This document shows positions 1 to 14,100 of a stretch of DNA of 64,000 nucleotides, piece after piece. Position 1 is the stretch's first letter. Every line of letters begins with the position of its first letter. The stretch is from Odiellus spinosus (taxonomy: Eukaryota > Arthropoda > Arachnida > Opiliones > Phalangiidae): the NCBI GenBank assembly GCA_963920705.1, contig CAWUCO010000186.1, positions 310,001-374,000 of the forward strand, written 5' to 3'. The notes under the pieces were generated by a model. It had not been told where the DNA came from and ran no database searches. It saw only the letters and a list, made by a program, of their open reading frames with translations. The position numbers were made by a program, and so were the translations under genes.

Positions 1-407
1 TTCTTGGGAGAAATTTTTCGATCTATACTTGGGGGAAATTTTTCGATCTATAGTTGGGTAATTTTTCGATCTATACTTGGAAAATTTTTGGATATATACT
101 TGGGAAATTTTTCGATCTATACTTGGGAAATTTTTCGATCTATACTTGGGAAATTTTTCGATCTATACTTGGGAAATTTTTCGATCTATTCTTGGGAAAT
201 TTTTCGATCTATACTTGGGAAATTTTTAGATCTATACTTGAAAAAAATTTTCGATCTATACTTGGGAAATTTTTCGATCTATACTTGGGAAATTTTTCGA
301 TCTATACTTGGGTAATTTTTCGATCTATACTTGGGAAATTTTTGGATTTATACTTGGTAAATTTTTGGATATATACTTGGGAAATTTTTCGATCTATACT
401 TGGTTGA
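1..407 (+). repeat. Satellite module with ATAGTTGGG marker, first copy
   Basis: Begins with TTCTTGGGAGAAA, then a GGGGGAAA monomer, then CTATAGTTGGGTAA. The same start recurs at 1672, 2442, 5204, about 12315 (with GGGAAAAA) and 63679. The stretches 54-407, 2495-2848 and 12368-12721 translate identically over 117 codons, so three copies of this module are nearly or fully identical while lying up to 12 kb apart. Confidence 0.8.
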
Positions 408-1336
408 AATTTTTCGATCTATACTTGGGTAATTTTTCGATCTATACTTGGGAAATTTTTGGATCTATACTTGGGAAATTTTTCGATCTATACTTGGGAA
501 ATTTTTCGATCTATACTTGGGAAATTTTTCGATGTATACTTGGGAAATTTTTCGATCTATTCTTAGGAAATTTTTCGATCTATACTTGGGAAATTTTTAG
601 ATCTATACTTGAAAAAAATTTTCGATCTATACTTGGGAAATTTTTCGATCTATACTTGGGTAATTTTTCGATCTCTACTTGGGAAATTTTTGGATTTATA
701 CTTGGGAAATTTTTGGATATATACTTGGGAAATTTTTCGATCTATACTTGGTTGAAATTTTTCGATCTATACTTGGGTAATTTTTCGATCTATACTTGGG
801 AAATTTTTGGACCTATACTTGGGAAATTTTTCGATCTATACTTGGGAAATTTTTCGATCTATACTTGGGAAATTTTTCGATCTATACTTGGGAAATTTTT
901 CGATCTATACTTGGGAAATTTTTCGATCTATACTTGGGAAATTTTTCGATCTATACTTGGGAAATTTTTCGATATATACTTGGGAAATTTTTCGATCTAT
1001 TCTTAGGAAATTTTTCGATCTATACTTGGGAAATTTTTAGATCTATACTTGAAAAAAATTTTCGATCTATACTTGGGAAATTTTTCGATCTATACTTGTG
1101 AAATTTTTCGATCTATACTTGGGTAATTTTTCGATCTCTACTTGGGAAATTTTTGGATTTATACTTGGGAAATTTTTGGATATATACTTGGGAAATTTTT
1201 CGATCTATACTTGGGAAATTTTTCGATCTACACTTGGGAAATTTTTCGATCTATACTTGGGAAATTTTTCGATCTATACTTATGAAATTTTTCGATCTAT
1301 ACCTGTAAAATTTTTGCATCTATACTTCGGAAATTT

Positions 1337-3470
1337 TTGGATCTATACTTGGGAAATTTTTGGATTTATACTTGGAAAATTTTTCGATATATACTTGGGA
1401 AATTTTTGGATCAATACTTGGGAAATTTTTCGATCTATACTTGGGAAATTTTTCGATCTATACTTGCGAAATTTTTCGATCTATACTTGGGAAATTTTTC
1501 GATCTATTCTTGGGAGAAATTTTTCGATCTATACTTGGGGGAAATTTTTCGATATATACTTGGGAAATTTTTGGATCTATACTTGGGAAATTTTTCGATC
1601 TATACTTGGGAAATTTTTCGATCTATACTTGGGAAATTTTTGGATCTATACTTGGGAAATTTTTCGATCTATTCTTGGGAGAAATTTTTCGATCTATACT
1701 TGGGGGAAATTTTTCGATCTATAGTTGGGTAATTTTTCGATCTATACTTGGAAAATTTTTGGATATATACTTGGGAAATTTTTCGATCTATACTTGGGAA
1801 ATTTTTCGATCTATACTTGGGAAATTTTTCAATCTATACTTGGGAAATTTTTCGATCTATACTTGGGAAATTTTTCGATGTATACTTGGGAAATTTTTCG
1901 ATCTATTCTTGGGAAATTTTTCGATCTATACTTGGGAAATTTTTAGATCTATACTTGAAAAAAATTTTCGATCTATACTTGGGAAATTTTTCGATCTATA
2001 CTTGGGAAATTTTTCGATCTATACTTGGGTAATTTTTCGATCTATACTTGGGAAATTTTTGGATTTATACTTGGTAAATTTTTGGATATATACTTGGGAA
2101 ATTTTTCGATCTATACTTGGTTGAAATTTTTCGATCTATACTTGGGTAATTTTTCGATCTATACTTGGGAAATTTTTGGATCTATACTTGGGAAATTTTT
2201 CGATCTATACTTGGGAAATTTTTCGATCTATACTTGCGAAATTTTTCGATCTATACTTGGGAAATTTTTCGATCTATTCTTGGGAGAAATTTTTCGATCT
2301 ATACTTGGGGGAAATTTTTCGATATATACTTGGGAAATTTTTGGATCTATACTTGGGAAATTTTTCGATCTATACTTGGGAAATTTTTCGATCTATACTT
2401 GGGAAATTTTTGGATCTATACTTGGGAAATTTTTCGATCTATTCTTGGGAGAAATTTTTCGATCTATACTTGGGGGAAATTTTTCGATCTATAGTTGGGT
2501 AATTTTTCGATCTATACTTGGAAAATTTTTGGATATATACTTGGGAAATTTTTCGATCTATACTTGGGAAATTTTTCGATCTATACTTGGGAAATTTTTC
2601 GATCTATACTTGGGAAATTTTTCGATCTATTCTTGGGAAATTTTTCGATCTATACTTGGGAAATTTTTAGATCTATACTTGAAAAAAATTTTCGATCTAT
2701 ACTTGGGAAATTTTTCGATCTATACTTGGGAAATTTTTCGATCTATACTTGGGTAATTTTTCGATCTATACTTGGGAAATTTTTGGATTTATACTTGGTA
2801 AATTTTTGGATATATACTTGGGAAATTTTTCGATCTATACTTGGTTGAAATTTTTCGATCTATACTTGGGTAATTTTTCGATCTATACTTGGGAAATTTT
2901 TGGATCTATACTTGGGAAATTTTTCGATCTATACTTGGGAAATTTTTCGATCTATACTTGGGAAATTTTTCGATGTATACTTGGGAAATTTTTCGATCTA
3001 TTCTTAGGAAATTTTTCGATCTATACTTGGGAAATTTTTAGATCTATACTTGAAAAAAATTTTCGATCTATACTTGGGAAATTTTTCGATCTATACTTGG
3101 GAAATTTTTCGATCTATACTTGGGTAATTTTTCGATCTCTACTTGGGAAATTTTTGGATTTATACTTGGGAAATTTTTGGATATATACTTGGGAAATTTT
3201 TCGATCTATACTTGGTTGAAATTTTTCGATCTATACTTGGGTAATTTTTCGATCTATACTTGGGAAATTTTTGGACCTATACTTGGGAAATTTTTCGATC
3301 TATACTTGGGAAATTTTTCGATCTATACTTGGGAAATTTTTCGATCTATACTTGGGAAATTTTTCGATCTATACTTGGGAAATTTTTCGATCTATACTTG
3401 GGAAATTTTTCGATCTATACTTGGGAAATTTTTCGATATATACTTGGGAAATTTTTCGATCTATTCTTAG
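1337..3470 (+). repeat. Higher-order block repeated at about 11980-13340
   Basis: Segments 1337-1732 and 11980-12375 translate identically (131 codons, offset 10,643). Segments 2442-3470 and about 12315-13343 share the same variant order at offset 9,873. The block contains the TTGGTTGAAA, GGACCTATAC and seven-A 24-bp monomers. The offset changes by 770 bp, which equals the spacing of two module starts (1672 and 2442), so one copy gained or lost a module. Confidence 0.75.
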
Positions 3471-6400
3471 GAAATTTTTCGATCTATACTTGGGAAATTT
3501 TTAGATCTATACTTGAAAAAAATTTTCGATCTATACTTGGGAAATTTTTCGATCTATACTTGGGAAATTTTTCGATCTATACTTGGGTAATTTTTCGATC
3601 TCTACTTGGGAAATTTTTGGATTTATACTTGGGAAATTTTTGGATATATACTTGGGAAATTTTTCGATCTATACTTGGTTGAAATTTTTCGATCTATACT
3701 TGGGTAATTTTTCGATCTATACTTGGGAAATTTTTGGACCTATACTTGGGAAATTTTTCGATCTATACTTGGGAAATTTTTCGATCTATACTTGGGAAAT
3801 TTTTCGATCTATACTTGGGAAATTTTTCGATCTATACTTGGGAAATTTTTCGATCTATACTTGGGAAATTTTTCGATATATACTTGGGAAATTTTTCGAT
3901 CTATTCTTGGGAAATTTTTCGATCTATACTTGGGAAATTTTTAGATCTATACTTGAAAAAAATTTTCGATCTATACTTGGGAAATATTTTTCGATCTATA
4001 CTTGGGAAATTTTTCGATCTATACTTGGGAAATTTTTCGATCTATACTTGGGTAATTTTTCGATCTATACTTGGGAAATTTTTGGATCTATACTTGGGAA
4101 ATTTTTGGATCTATACTTTTGATATTTTTGGATCTATACTTGGGAAATTTTTGGATCTATACTTGGGTAATTTTTCGATCTATACTTGGGAAATTTTTGG
4201 ATCTATACTTGGGAAATTTTTCGATCTATACTTGGGAAATTTTTCGATCTATACTTATGAAATTTTTCGATCTATACCTGTAAAATTTTTGCATCTATAC
4301 TTCGGAAATTTTTGGATCTATACTTGGGAAATTTTTGGATTTATACTTGGAAAATTTTTCGATATATACTTGGGAAATTTTTGGATCAATACTTGGGAAA
4401 TTTTTCGATCTATACTTGGGAAATTTTTCGATCTATACTTGCGAAATTTTTCGATCTATACTTGGGAAATTTTTCGATCTATTCTTGGGAGAAATTTTTC
4501 GATCTATACTTGGGGGAAATTTTTCGATATATACTTGAGAAATTTTTGGATCTATACTTGGGAAATTTTTCGATCTATACTTGGGAAATTTTTCGATCTA
4601 TACTTGGGAAATTTTTCGATCTATACTTGGGAAATTTTTCGATCTATACTTGGGAAATTTTTCGATCTATACTTGGGAAATTTTTCGATGTATACTTGGG
4701 AAATTTTTCGATCTATTCTTGGGAAATTTTTCGATCTATACTTGGGAAATTTTTAGATCTATACTTGAAAAAAATTTTCGATCTATACTTGGGAAATTTT
4801 TCGATCTATACTTGGGAAATTTTTCGATCTATACTTGGGTAATTTTTCGATCTATACTTGGGAAATTTTTGGATTTATACTTGGTAAATTTTTGGATATA
4901 TACTTGGGTAATTTTTCGATCTATACTTGGGAAATTTTTCGATCTATACTTGGGAAATTTTTCGATCTATACTTGGGAAATTTTTCGATCTATACTTGCG
5001 AAATTTTTCGATCTATACTTGGGAAATTTTTCGATCTATTCTTGGGAGAAATTTTTCGATCTATACTTGGGGGAAATTTTTCGATATATACTTGGGAAAT
5101 TTTTGGATCTATACTTGGGAAATTTTTCGATCTATACTTGGGAAATTTTTCGATCTATACTTGGGAAATTTTTGGATCTATACTTGGGAAATTTTTCGAT
5201 CTATTCTTGGGAGAAATTTTTCGATCTATACTTGGGGGAAATTTTTCGATCTATAGTTGGGTAATTTTTCGATCTATACTTGGAAAATTTTTGGATATAT
5301 ACTTGGGAAATTTTTCGATCTATACTTGGGAAATTTTTCGATCTATACTTGGGAAATTTTTCGATCTATACTTGGGAAATTTTTCGATCTATTCTTGGGA
5401 AATTTTTCGATCTATACTTGGGAAATTTTTAGATCTATACTTGAAAAAAATTTTCGATCTATACTTGGGAAATTTTTCGATCTATACTTGGGAAATTTTT
5501 CGATCTATTCTTGGGAAATTTTTCGATCTATACTTGGGAAATTTTTAGATCTATACTTGAAAAAAATTTTCGATCTATACTTGGGAAATTTTTCGATCTA
5601 TACTTGGGAAATTTTTCGATCTATACTTGGGTAATTTTTCGATCTATACTTGGGAAATTTTTGGATTTATACTTGGTAAATTTTTGGATATATACTTGGG
5701 AAATTTTTCGATCTATACTTGGTTGAAATTTTTCGATCTATACTTGGGTAATTTTTCGATCTATACTTGGGAAATTTTTGGATCTATACTTGGGAAATTT
5801 TTCGATCTATACTTGGGAAATTTTTCGATCTATACTTGGGAAATTTTTCGATGTATACTTGGGAAATTTTTCGATCTATTCTTAGGAAATTTTTCGATCT
5901 ATACTTGGGAAATTTTTAGATCTATACTTGAAAAAAATTTTCGATCTATACTTGGGAAATTTTTCGATCTATACTTGGGAAATTTTTCGATCTATACTTG
6001 GGTAATTTTTCGATCTCTACTTGGGAAATTTTTGGATTTATACTTGGGAAATTTTTGGATATATACTTGGGAAATTTTTCGATCTATACTTGGTTGAAAT
6101 TTTTCGATCTATACTTGGGTAATTTTTCGATCTATACTTGGGAAATTTTTGGACCTATACTTGGGAAATTTTTCGATCTATACTTGGGAAATTTTTCGAT
6201 CTATACTTGGGAAATTTTTCGATCTATACTTGGGAAATTTTTCGATCTATACTTGGGAAATTTTTCGATCTATACTTGGGAAATTTTTCGATATATACTT
6301 GGGAAATTTTTCGATCTATTCTTGGGAAATTTTTCGATCTATACTTGGGAAATTTTTAGATCTATACTTGAAAAAAATTTTCGATCTATACTTGGGAAAT

Positions 6401-6566
6401 ATTTCGATCTATACTTGGGAAATTTTTCGATCTTTACTTGGGTAATTTTTCGATCTATACTTGGGAAATTTTTGGATCTATACTTGGGAAATTTTTGGAT
6501 CTATACTTTTGATATTTTTGGATCTATACTTGGGAAATTTTTGGATCTATACTTGGGTAATTTTTC

Positions 6567-9500
6567 GATCTATACTTGGGAAATTTTTGGATCTATACTT
6601 GGGAAATTTTTCGATCTATACTTGGGAAATTTTTGGATCAATACTTGGGAAATTTTTGATCTATACTTGGGAAATTTTTGGATCTATACTTTGGAAATTT
6701 TTCGATCTATACTTGGGGGAAATTTTTCGATCTATACTTGGGGGAAATTTTTCGATCTATACTTGGGAAATTTTTCGATCTATACTTGGGAAATTTTTCG
6801 ATCTATACTTGGGAAATTTTTCGATGTATACTTGGGAAATTTTTCGATCTATTCTTAGGAAATTTTTCGATCTATACTTGGGAAATTTTTAGATCTATAC
6901 TTGAAAAAAATTTTCGATCTATACTTGGGAAATTTTTCGATCTATACTTGGGAAATTTTTCGATCTATACTTGGGTAATTTTTCGATCTCTACTTGGGAA
7001 ATTTTTGGATTTATACTTGGGAAATTTTTGGATATATACTTGGGAAATTTTTCGATCTATACTTGGTTGAAATTTTTCGATCTATACTTGGGTAATTTTT
7101 CGATCTATACTTGGGAAATTTTTGGACCTATACTTGGGAAATTTTTCGATCTATACTTGGGAAATTTTTCGATCTATACTTGGGAAATTTTTCGATCTAT
7201 ACTTGGGAAATTTTTCGATCTATACTTGGGAAATTTTTCGATCTATACTTGGGAAATTTTTCGATATATACTTGGGAAATTTTTCGATCTATTCTTGGGA
7301 AATTTTTAGATCTATACTTGGGAAATTTTTAGATCTATACTTGAAAAAAATTTTCGATCTATACTTGGGAAATATTTCGATCTATACTTGGGAAATTTTT
7401 CGATCTTTACTTGGGTAATTTTTCGATCTATACTTGGGAAATTTTTGGATCTATACTTGGGAAATTTTTGGATCTATACTTTTGATATTTTTGGATCTAT
7501 ACTTGGGAAATTTTTGGATCTATACTTGGGTAATTTTTCGATCTATACTTGGGAAATTTTTGGATCTATACTTGGGAAATTTTTCGATCTATACTTGGGA
7601 AATTTTTGGATCAATACTTGGGAAATTTTTGATCTATACTTGGGAAATTTTTGGATCTATACTTTGGAAATTTTTCGATCTATACTTGGGGGAAATTTTT
7701 CGATCTATACTTGGGGGAAATTTTTCGATCTATACTAGGGAAATTTTTCGATCTATACTTGGGAAATTTTTCGATCTATACTTGGGTAATTTTTCGATCT
7801 ATACTTGGGAAATTTTTGGATCTATACTTGGGAAATTTTTGGATCTATACTTTTGATATTTTTGGATCTATACTTGGGAAATTTTTGGATCTATACTTGG
7901 GTAATTTTTCGATCTATACTTGGGAAATTTTTGGATCTATACTTGGGAAATTTTTCGATCTATACTTGGGAAATTTTTGGATCAATACTTGGGAAATTTT
8001 TGATCTATACTTGGGAAATTTTTGGATCTATACTTGGGTAATTTTTCGATCTCTACTTGGGAAATTTTTGGATTTATACTTGGGAAATTTTTGGATATAT
8101 ACTTGGGAAATTTTTCGATCTATACTTGGTTGAAATTTTTCGATCTATACTTGGGTAATTTTTCGATCTATACTTGGGAAATTTTTGGACCTATACTTGG
8201 GAAATTTTTCGATCTATACTTGGGAAATTTTTCGATCTATACTTGGGAAATTTTTCGATCTATACTTGGGAAATTTTTCGATCTATACTTGGGAAATTTT
8301 TCGATCTATACTTGGGAAATTTTTCGATCTATACTTGGGAAATCTTTCGATATATACTTGGGAAATTTTTCGATCTATTCTTGGGAAATTTTTCGATCTA
8401 TACTTGGGAAATTTTTAGATCTATACTTGAAAAAAATTTTCGATCTATACTTGGGAAATATTTTTCGATCTATACTTGGGAAATTTTTCGATCTATACTT
8501 GGGAAATTTTTCGATCTATACTTGGGTAATTTTTCGATCTATACTTGGGAAATTTTTGGATCTATACTTGGGAAATTTTTGGATCTATACTTTTGATATT
8601 TTTGGATCTATACTTGGGAAATTTTTGGATCTATACTTGGGTAATTTTTCGATCTATACTTGGGAAATTTTTGGATCTATACTTGGGAAATTTTTCGATC
8701 TATACTTGGGAAATTTTTGGATCAATACTTGGGAAATTTTTGATCTATACTTGGGAAATTTTTGGATCTATACTTTGGAAATTTTTCGATCTATACTTGG
8801 GGGAAATTTTTCGATCTATACTTGGGGGAAATTTTTCGATCTATACTTGGGAAATTTTTCGATCTATACTTGGGAAATTTTTGGATCTATTCTTGGGAAA
8901 TTTTTTGATCTATACTTGGGAAATTTTTAGATCTATACTTGGGAAATTTTTCGATCTATACTTGGGAAATTTTTCGATCTATACTTGGGAAATTTTTCGA
9001 TGTATACTTGGGAAATTTTTCGATCTATACTTGGGAAATTTTTGGATCTATACTTGGGAAATTTTTGGATCTATACTTGGGAAATTTTTGGATATATACT
9101 TGGGAAATTTTTCGATCTATACTTGGGAAATTTTTCGATCTATACTTGGGAAATTTTTGGATCTATACTTGGGAAATTTTTGGATCTATACTTGGGAAAT
9201 TTTTCGATCTATACTTGGGAAATTTTTGGATCAATACTTGGGAAATTTTTGATCTATACTTGGGAAATTTTTGGATCTATACTTTGGAAATTTTTCGATC
9301 TATACTTGGGGGAAATTTTTCGATCTATACTTGGGGGAAATTTTTCGATCTATACTTGGGAAATTTTTCGATCTATACTTGGGAAATTTTTCGATCTATA
9401 CTTGGGAAATTTTTCGATGTATACTTGGGAAATTTTTCGATCTATTCTTAGGAAATTTTTCGATCTATACTTGGGAAATTTTTAGATCTATACTTGAAAA

Positions 9501-11594
9501 AAATTTTCGATCTATACTTGGGAAATTTTTCGATCTATACTTATGAAATTTTTCGATCTATACTTGGGTAATTTTTCGATCTCTACTTGGGAAATTTTTG
9601 GATTTATACTTGGGAAATTTTTGGATATATACTTGGGAAATTTTTCGATCTATACTTGGTTGAAATTTTTCGATCTATACTTGGGTAATTTTTCGATCTA
9701 TACTTGGGAAATTTTTGGACCTATACTTGGGAAATTTTTCGATCTATACTTGGGAAATTTTTCGATCTATACTTGGGAAATTTTTCGATCTATACTTGGG
9801 AAATTTTTCGATCTATACTTGGGAAATTTTTCGATCTATACTTGGGAAATTTTTCGATATATACTTGGGAAATTTTTCGATCTATTCTTGGGAAATTTTT
9901 CGATCTATACTTGGGAAATTTTTAGATCTATACTTGAAAAAAATTTTCGATCTATACTTGGGAAATATTTCGATCTATACTTGGGAAATTTTTCGATCTT
10001 TACTTGGGTAATTTTTCGATCTATACTTGGGAAATTTTTGGATCTATACTTGGGAAATTTTTGGATCTATACTTTTGATATTTTTGGATCTATACTTGGG
10101 AAATTTTTGGATCTATACTTGGGTAATTTTTCGATCTATACTTGGGAAATTTTTGGATCTATACTTGGGAAATTTTTCGATCTATACTTGGGAAATTTTT
10201 GGATCAATACTTGGGAAATTTTTGATCTATACTTGGGAAATTTTTGGATCTATACTTTGGAAATTTTTCGATCTATACTTGGGGGAAATTTTTCGATCTA
10301 TACTTGGGGGAAATTTTTCGATCTATACTTGGGAAATTTTTCGATCTATACTTGGGAAATTTTTCGATCTATACTTGGGTAATTTTTCGATCTATACTTG
10401 GGAAATTTTTGGATCTATACTTGGGAAATTTTTGGATCTATACTTTTGATATTTTTGGATCTATACTTGGGAAATTTTTGGATCTATACTTGGGTAATTT
10501 TTCGATCTATACTTGGGAAATTTTTGGATCTATACTTGGGAAATTTTTCGATCTATACTTGGGAAATTTTTGGATCAATACTTGGGAAATTTTTGATCTA
10601 TACTTGGGAAATTTTTGGATTTATACTTGGGTAATTTTTCGATCTCTACTTGGGAAATTTTTGGATTTATACTTGGGAAATTTTTGGATATATACTTGGG
10701 AAATTTTTCGATCTATACTTGGTTGAAATTTTTCGATCTATACTTGGGTAATTTTTCGATCTATACTTGGGAAATTTTTGGACCTATACTTGGGAAATTT
10801 TTCGATCTATACTTGGGAAATTTTTCGATCTATACTTGGGAAATTTTTCGATCTATACTTGGGAAATTTTTCGATCTATACTTGGGAAATTTTTCGATCT
10901 ATACTTGGGAAATTTTTCGATCTATACTTGGGAAATCTTTCGATATATACTTGGGAAATTTTTCGATCTATTCTTGGGAAATTTTTCGATCTATACTTGG
11001 GAAATTTTTAGATCTATACTTGAAAAAAATTTTCGATCTATACTTGGGAAATATTTTTCGATCTATACTTGGGAAATTTTTCGATCTATACTTGGGAAAT
11101 TTTTCGATCTATACTTGGGTAATTTTTCGATCTATACTTGGGAAATTTTTGGATCTATACTTGGGAAATTTTTGGATCTATACTTTTGATATTTTTGGAT
11201 CTATACTTGGGAAATTTTTGGATCTATACTTGGGTAATTTTTCGATCTATACTTGGGAAATTTTTGGATCTATACTTGGGAAATTTTTCGATCTATACTT
11301 GGGAAATTTTTGGATCAATACTTGGGAAATTTTTGATCTATACTTGGGAAATTTTTGGATCTATACTTTGGAAATTTTTCGATCTATACTTGGGGGAAAT
11401 TTTTCGATCTATACTTGGGGGAAATTTTTCGATCTATACTTGGGAAATTTTTCGATCTATACTTGGGAAATTTTTGGATCTATTCTTGGGAAATTTTTTG
11501 ATCTATACTTGGGAAATTTTTAGATCTATACTTGGGAAATTTTTCGATCTATACTTGGGAAATTTTTCGATCTATACTTGGGAAATTTTTCGAT
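6567..11594 (+). repeat. 2.4-kb segmental duplication, offset 2,593 bp
   Basis: 6567-9001 matches 9160-11594 monomer by monomer. The mismatches I noticed are A7308/C9901, A7737/T10330, C8028/T10621, and two at 6950-6951 versus 9543-9544, where GG becomes AT and creates ATG. About 160 bp of non-matching satellite separates the copies. Such high identity over about 100 monomers points to a recent duplication. Confidence 0.85.
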
Positions 11595-12992
11595 CTATAC
11601 TTGGGAAATTTTTGGATCTATACTTGGGAAATTTTTGGATCTATACTTGGGAAATTTTTGGATCTATACTTGGGAAATTTTTCGATCTATACTTGGGAAA
11701 TTTTTCGATCTATACTTGGGAAATTTTTGGATCTATACTTGGGAAATTTTTGGATCTATACTTGGGAAATTTTTCGATATATACTTGGGAAATTTTTGGA
11801 TCTATACTTGGGAAATTTTTCGATCCATACTTGGGAAATTTTTCGATCTATACTTGGGAAAATTTTCGATCTATACTTGGGAAATTTTTCGATCTATACT
11901 TGGGAAATTTTTCGATCTATACTTATGAAATTTTTCGATCTATACCTGTAAAATTTTTGCATCTATACTTCGGAAATTTTTGGATCTATACTTGGGAAAT
12001 TTTTGGATTTATACTTGGAAAATTTTTCGATATATACTTGGGAAATTTTTGGATCAATACTTGGGAAATTTTTCGATCTATACTTGGGAAATTTTTCGAT
12101 CTATACTTGCGAAATTTTTCGATCTATACTTGGGAAATTTTTCGATCTATTCTTGGGAGAAATTTTTCGATCTATACTTGGGGGAAATTTTTCGATATAT
12201 ACTTGGGAAATTTTTGGATCTATACTTGGGAAATTTTTCGATCTATACTTGGGAAATTTTTCGATCTATACTTGGGAAATTTTTGGATCTATACTTGGGA
12301 AATTTTTCGATCTATTCTTGGGAAAAATTTTTCGATCTATACTTGGGGGAAATTTTTCGATCTATAGTTGGGTAATTTTTCGATCTATACTTGGAAAATT
12401 TTTGGATATATACTTGGGAAATTTTTCGATCTATACTTGGGAAATTTTTCGATCTATACTTGGGAAATTTTTCGATCTATACTTGGGAAATTTTTCGATC
12501 TATTCTTGGGAAATTTTTCGATCTATACTTGGGAAATTTTTAGATCTATACTTGAAAAAAATTTTCGATCTATACTTGGGAAATTTTTCGATCTATACTT
12601 GGGAAATTTTTCGATCTATACTTGGGTAATTTTTCGATCTATACTTGGGAAATTTTTGGATTTATACTTGGTAAATTTTTGGATATATACTTGGGAAATT
12701 TTTCGATCTATACTTGGTTGAAATTTTTCGATCTATACTTGGGTAATTTTTCGATCTATACTTGGGAAATTTTTGGATCTATACTTGGGAAATTTTTCGA
12801 TCTATACTTGGGAAATTTTTCGATCTATACTTGGGAAATTTTTCGATGTATACTTGGGAAATTTTTCGATCTATTCTTAGGAAATTTTTCGATCTATACT
12901 TGGGAAATTTTTAGATCTATACTTGAAAAAAATTTTCGATCTATACTTGGGAAATTTTTCGATCTATACTTGGGAAATTTTTCGATCTATAC

Positions 12993-14100
12993 TTGGGTAA
13001 TTTTTCGATCTCTACTTGGGAAATTTTTGGATTTATACTTGGGAAATTTTTGGATATATACTTGGGAAATTTTTCGATCTATACTTGGTTGAAATTTTTC
13101 GATCTATACTTGGGTAATTTTTCGATCTATACTTGGGAAATTTTTGGACCTATACTTGGGAAATTTTTCGATCTATACTTGGGAAATTTTTCGATCTATA
13201 CTTGGGAAATTTTTCGATCTATACTTGGGAAATTTTTCGATCTATACTTGGGAAATTTTTCGATCTATACTTGGGAAATTTTTCGATCTATACTTGGGAA
13301 ATTTTTCGATATATACTTGGGAAATTTTTCGATCTATTCTTGGGAAATTTTTCGATCTATACTTGGGAAATTTTTAGATCTATACTTGAAAAAAATTTTC
13401 GATCTATACTTGGGAAATATTTTTCGATCTATACTTGGGAAATTTTTCGATCTATACTTGGGAAATTTTTCGATCTATACTTGGGTAATTTTTCGATCTA
13501 TACTTGGGAAATTTTTCGATGTATACTTGGGAAATTTTTCGATCTATTCTTAGGAAATTTTTCGATCTATACTTGGGAAATTTTTAGATCTATACTTGAA
13601 AAAAATTTTCGATCTATACTTGGGAAATTTTTCGATCTATACTTGGGAAATTTTTCGATCTATACTTGGGTAATTTTTCGATCTCTACTTGGGAAATTTT
13701 TGGATTTATACTTGGGAAATTTTTGGATATATACTTGGGAAATTTTTCGATCTATACTTGGTTGAAATTTTTCGATCTATACTTGGGTAATTTTTCGATC
13801 TATACTTGGGAAATTTTTGGACCTATACTTGGGAAATTTTTCGATCTATACTTGGGAAATTTTTCGATCTATACTTGGGAAATTTTTCGATCTATACTTG
13901 GGAAATTTTTCGATCTATACTTGGGAAATTTTTCGATCTATACTTGGGAAATTTTTCGATCTATACTTGGGAAATTTTTCGATATATACTTGGGAAATTT
14001 TTCGATCTATTCTTGGGAAATTTTTCGATCTATACTTGGGAAATTTTTAGATCTATACTTGAAAAAAATTTTCGATCTATACTTGGGAAATATTTTTCGA
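12993..14100 (+). repeat. Tandem duplication with 673-bp period
   Basis: Module starting at 12993 is repeated at 13666, and 13133-13377 matches 13806-14050. The piece 13806-14228 also translates identically to 8174-8596 and 10767-11189, linking this block to the 2.6-kb duplication upstream. Confidence 0.75.

Noticed and set aside
9543..10382. 279-codon satellite frame with a true ATG
   Set aside because: The ATG comes from a two-base variant of one monomer (GG to AT at 9543-9544) and the rest is ordinary satellite.
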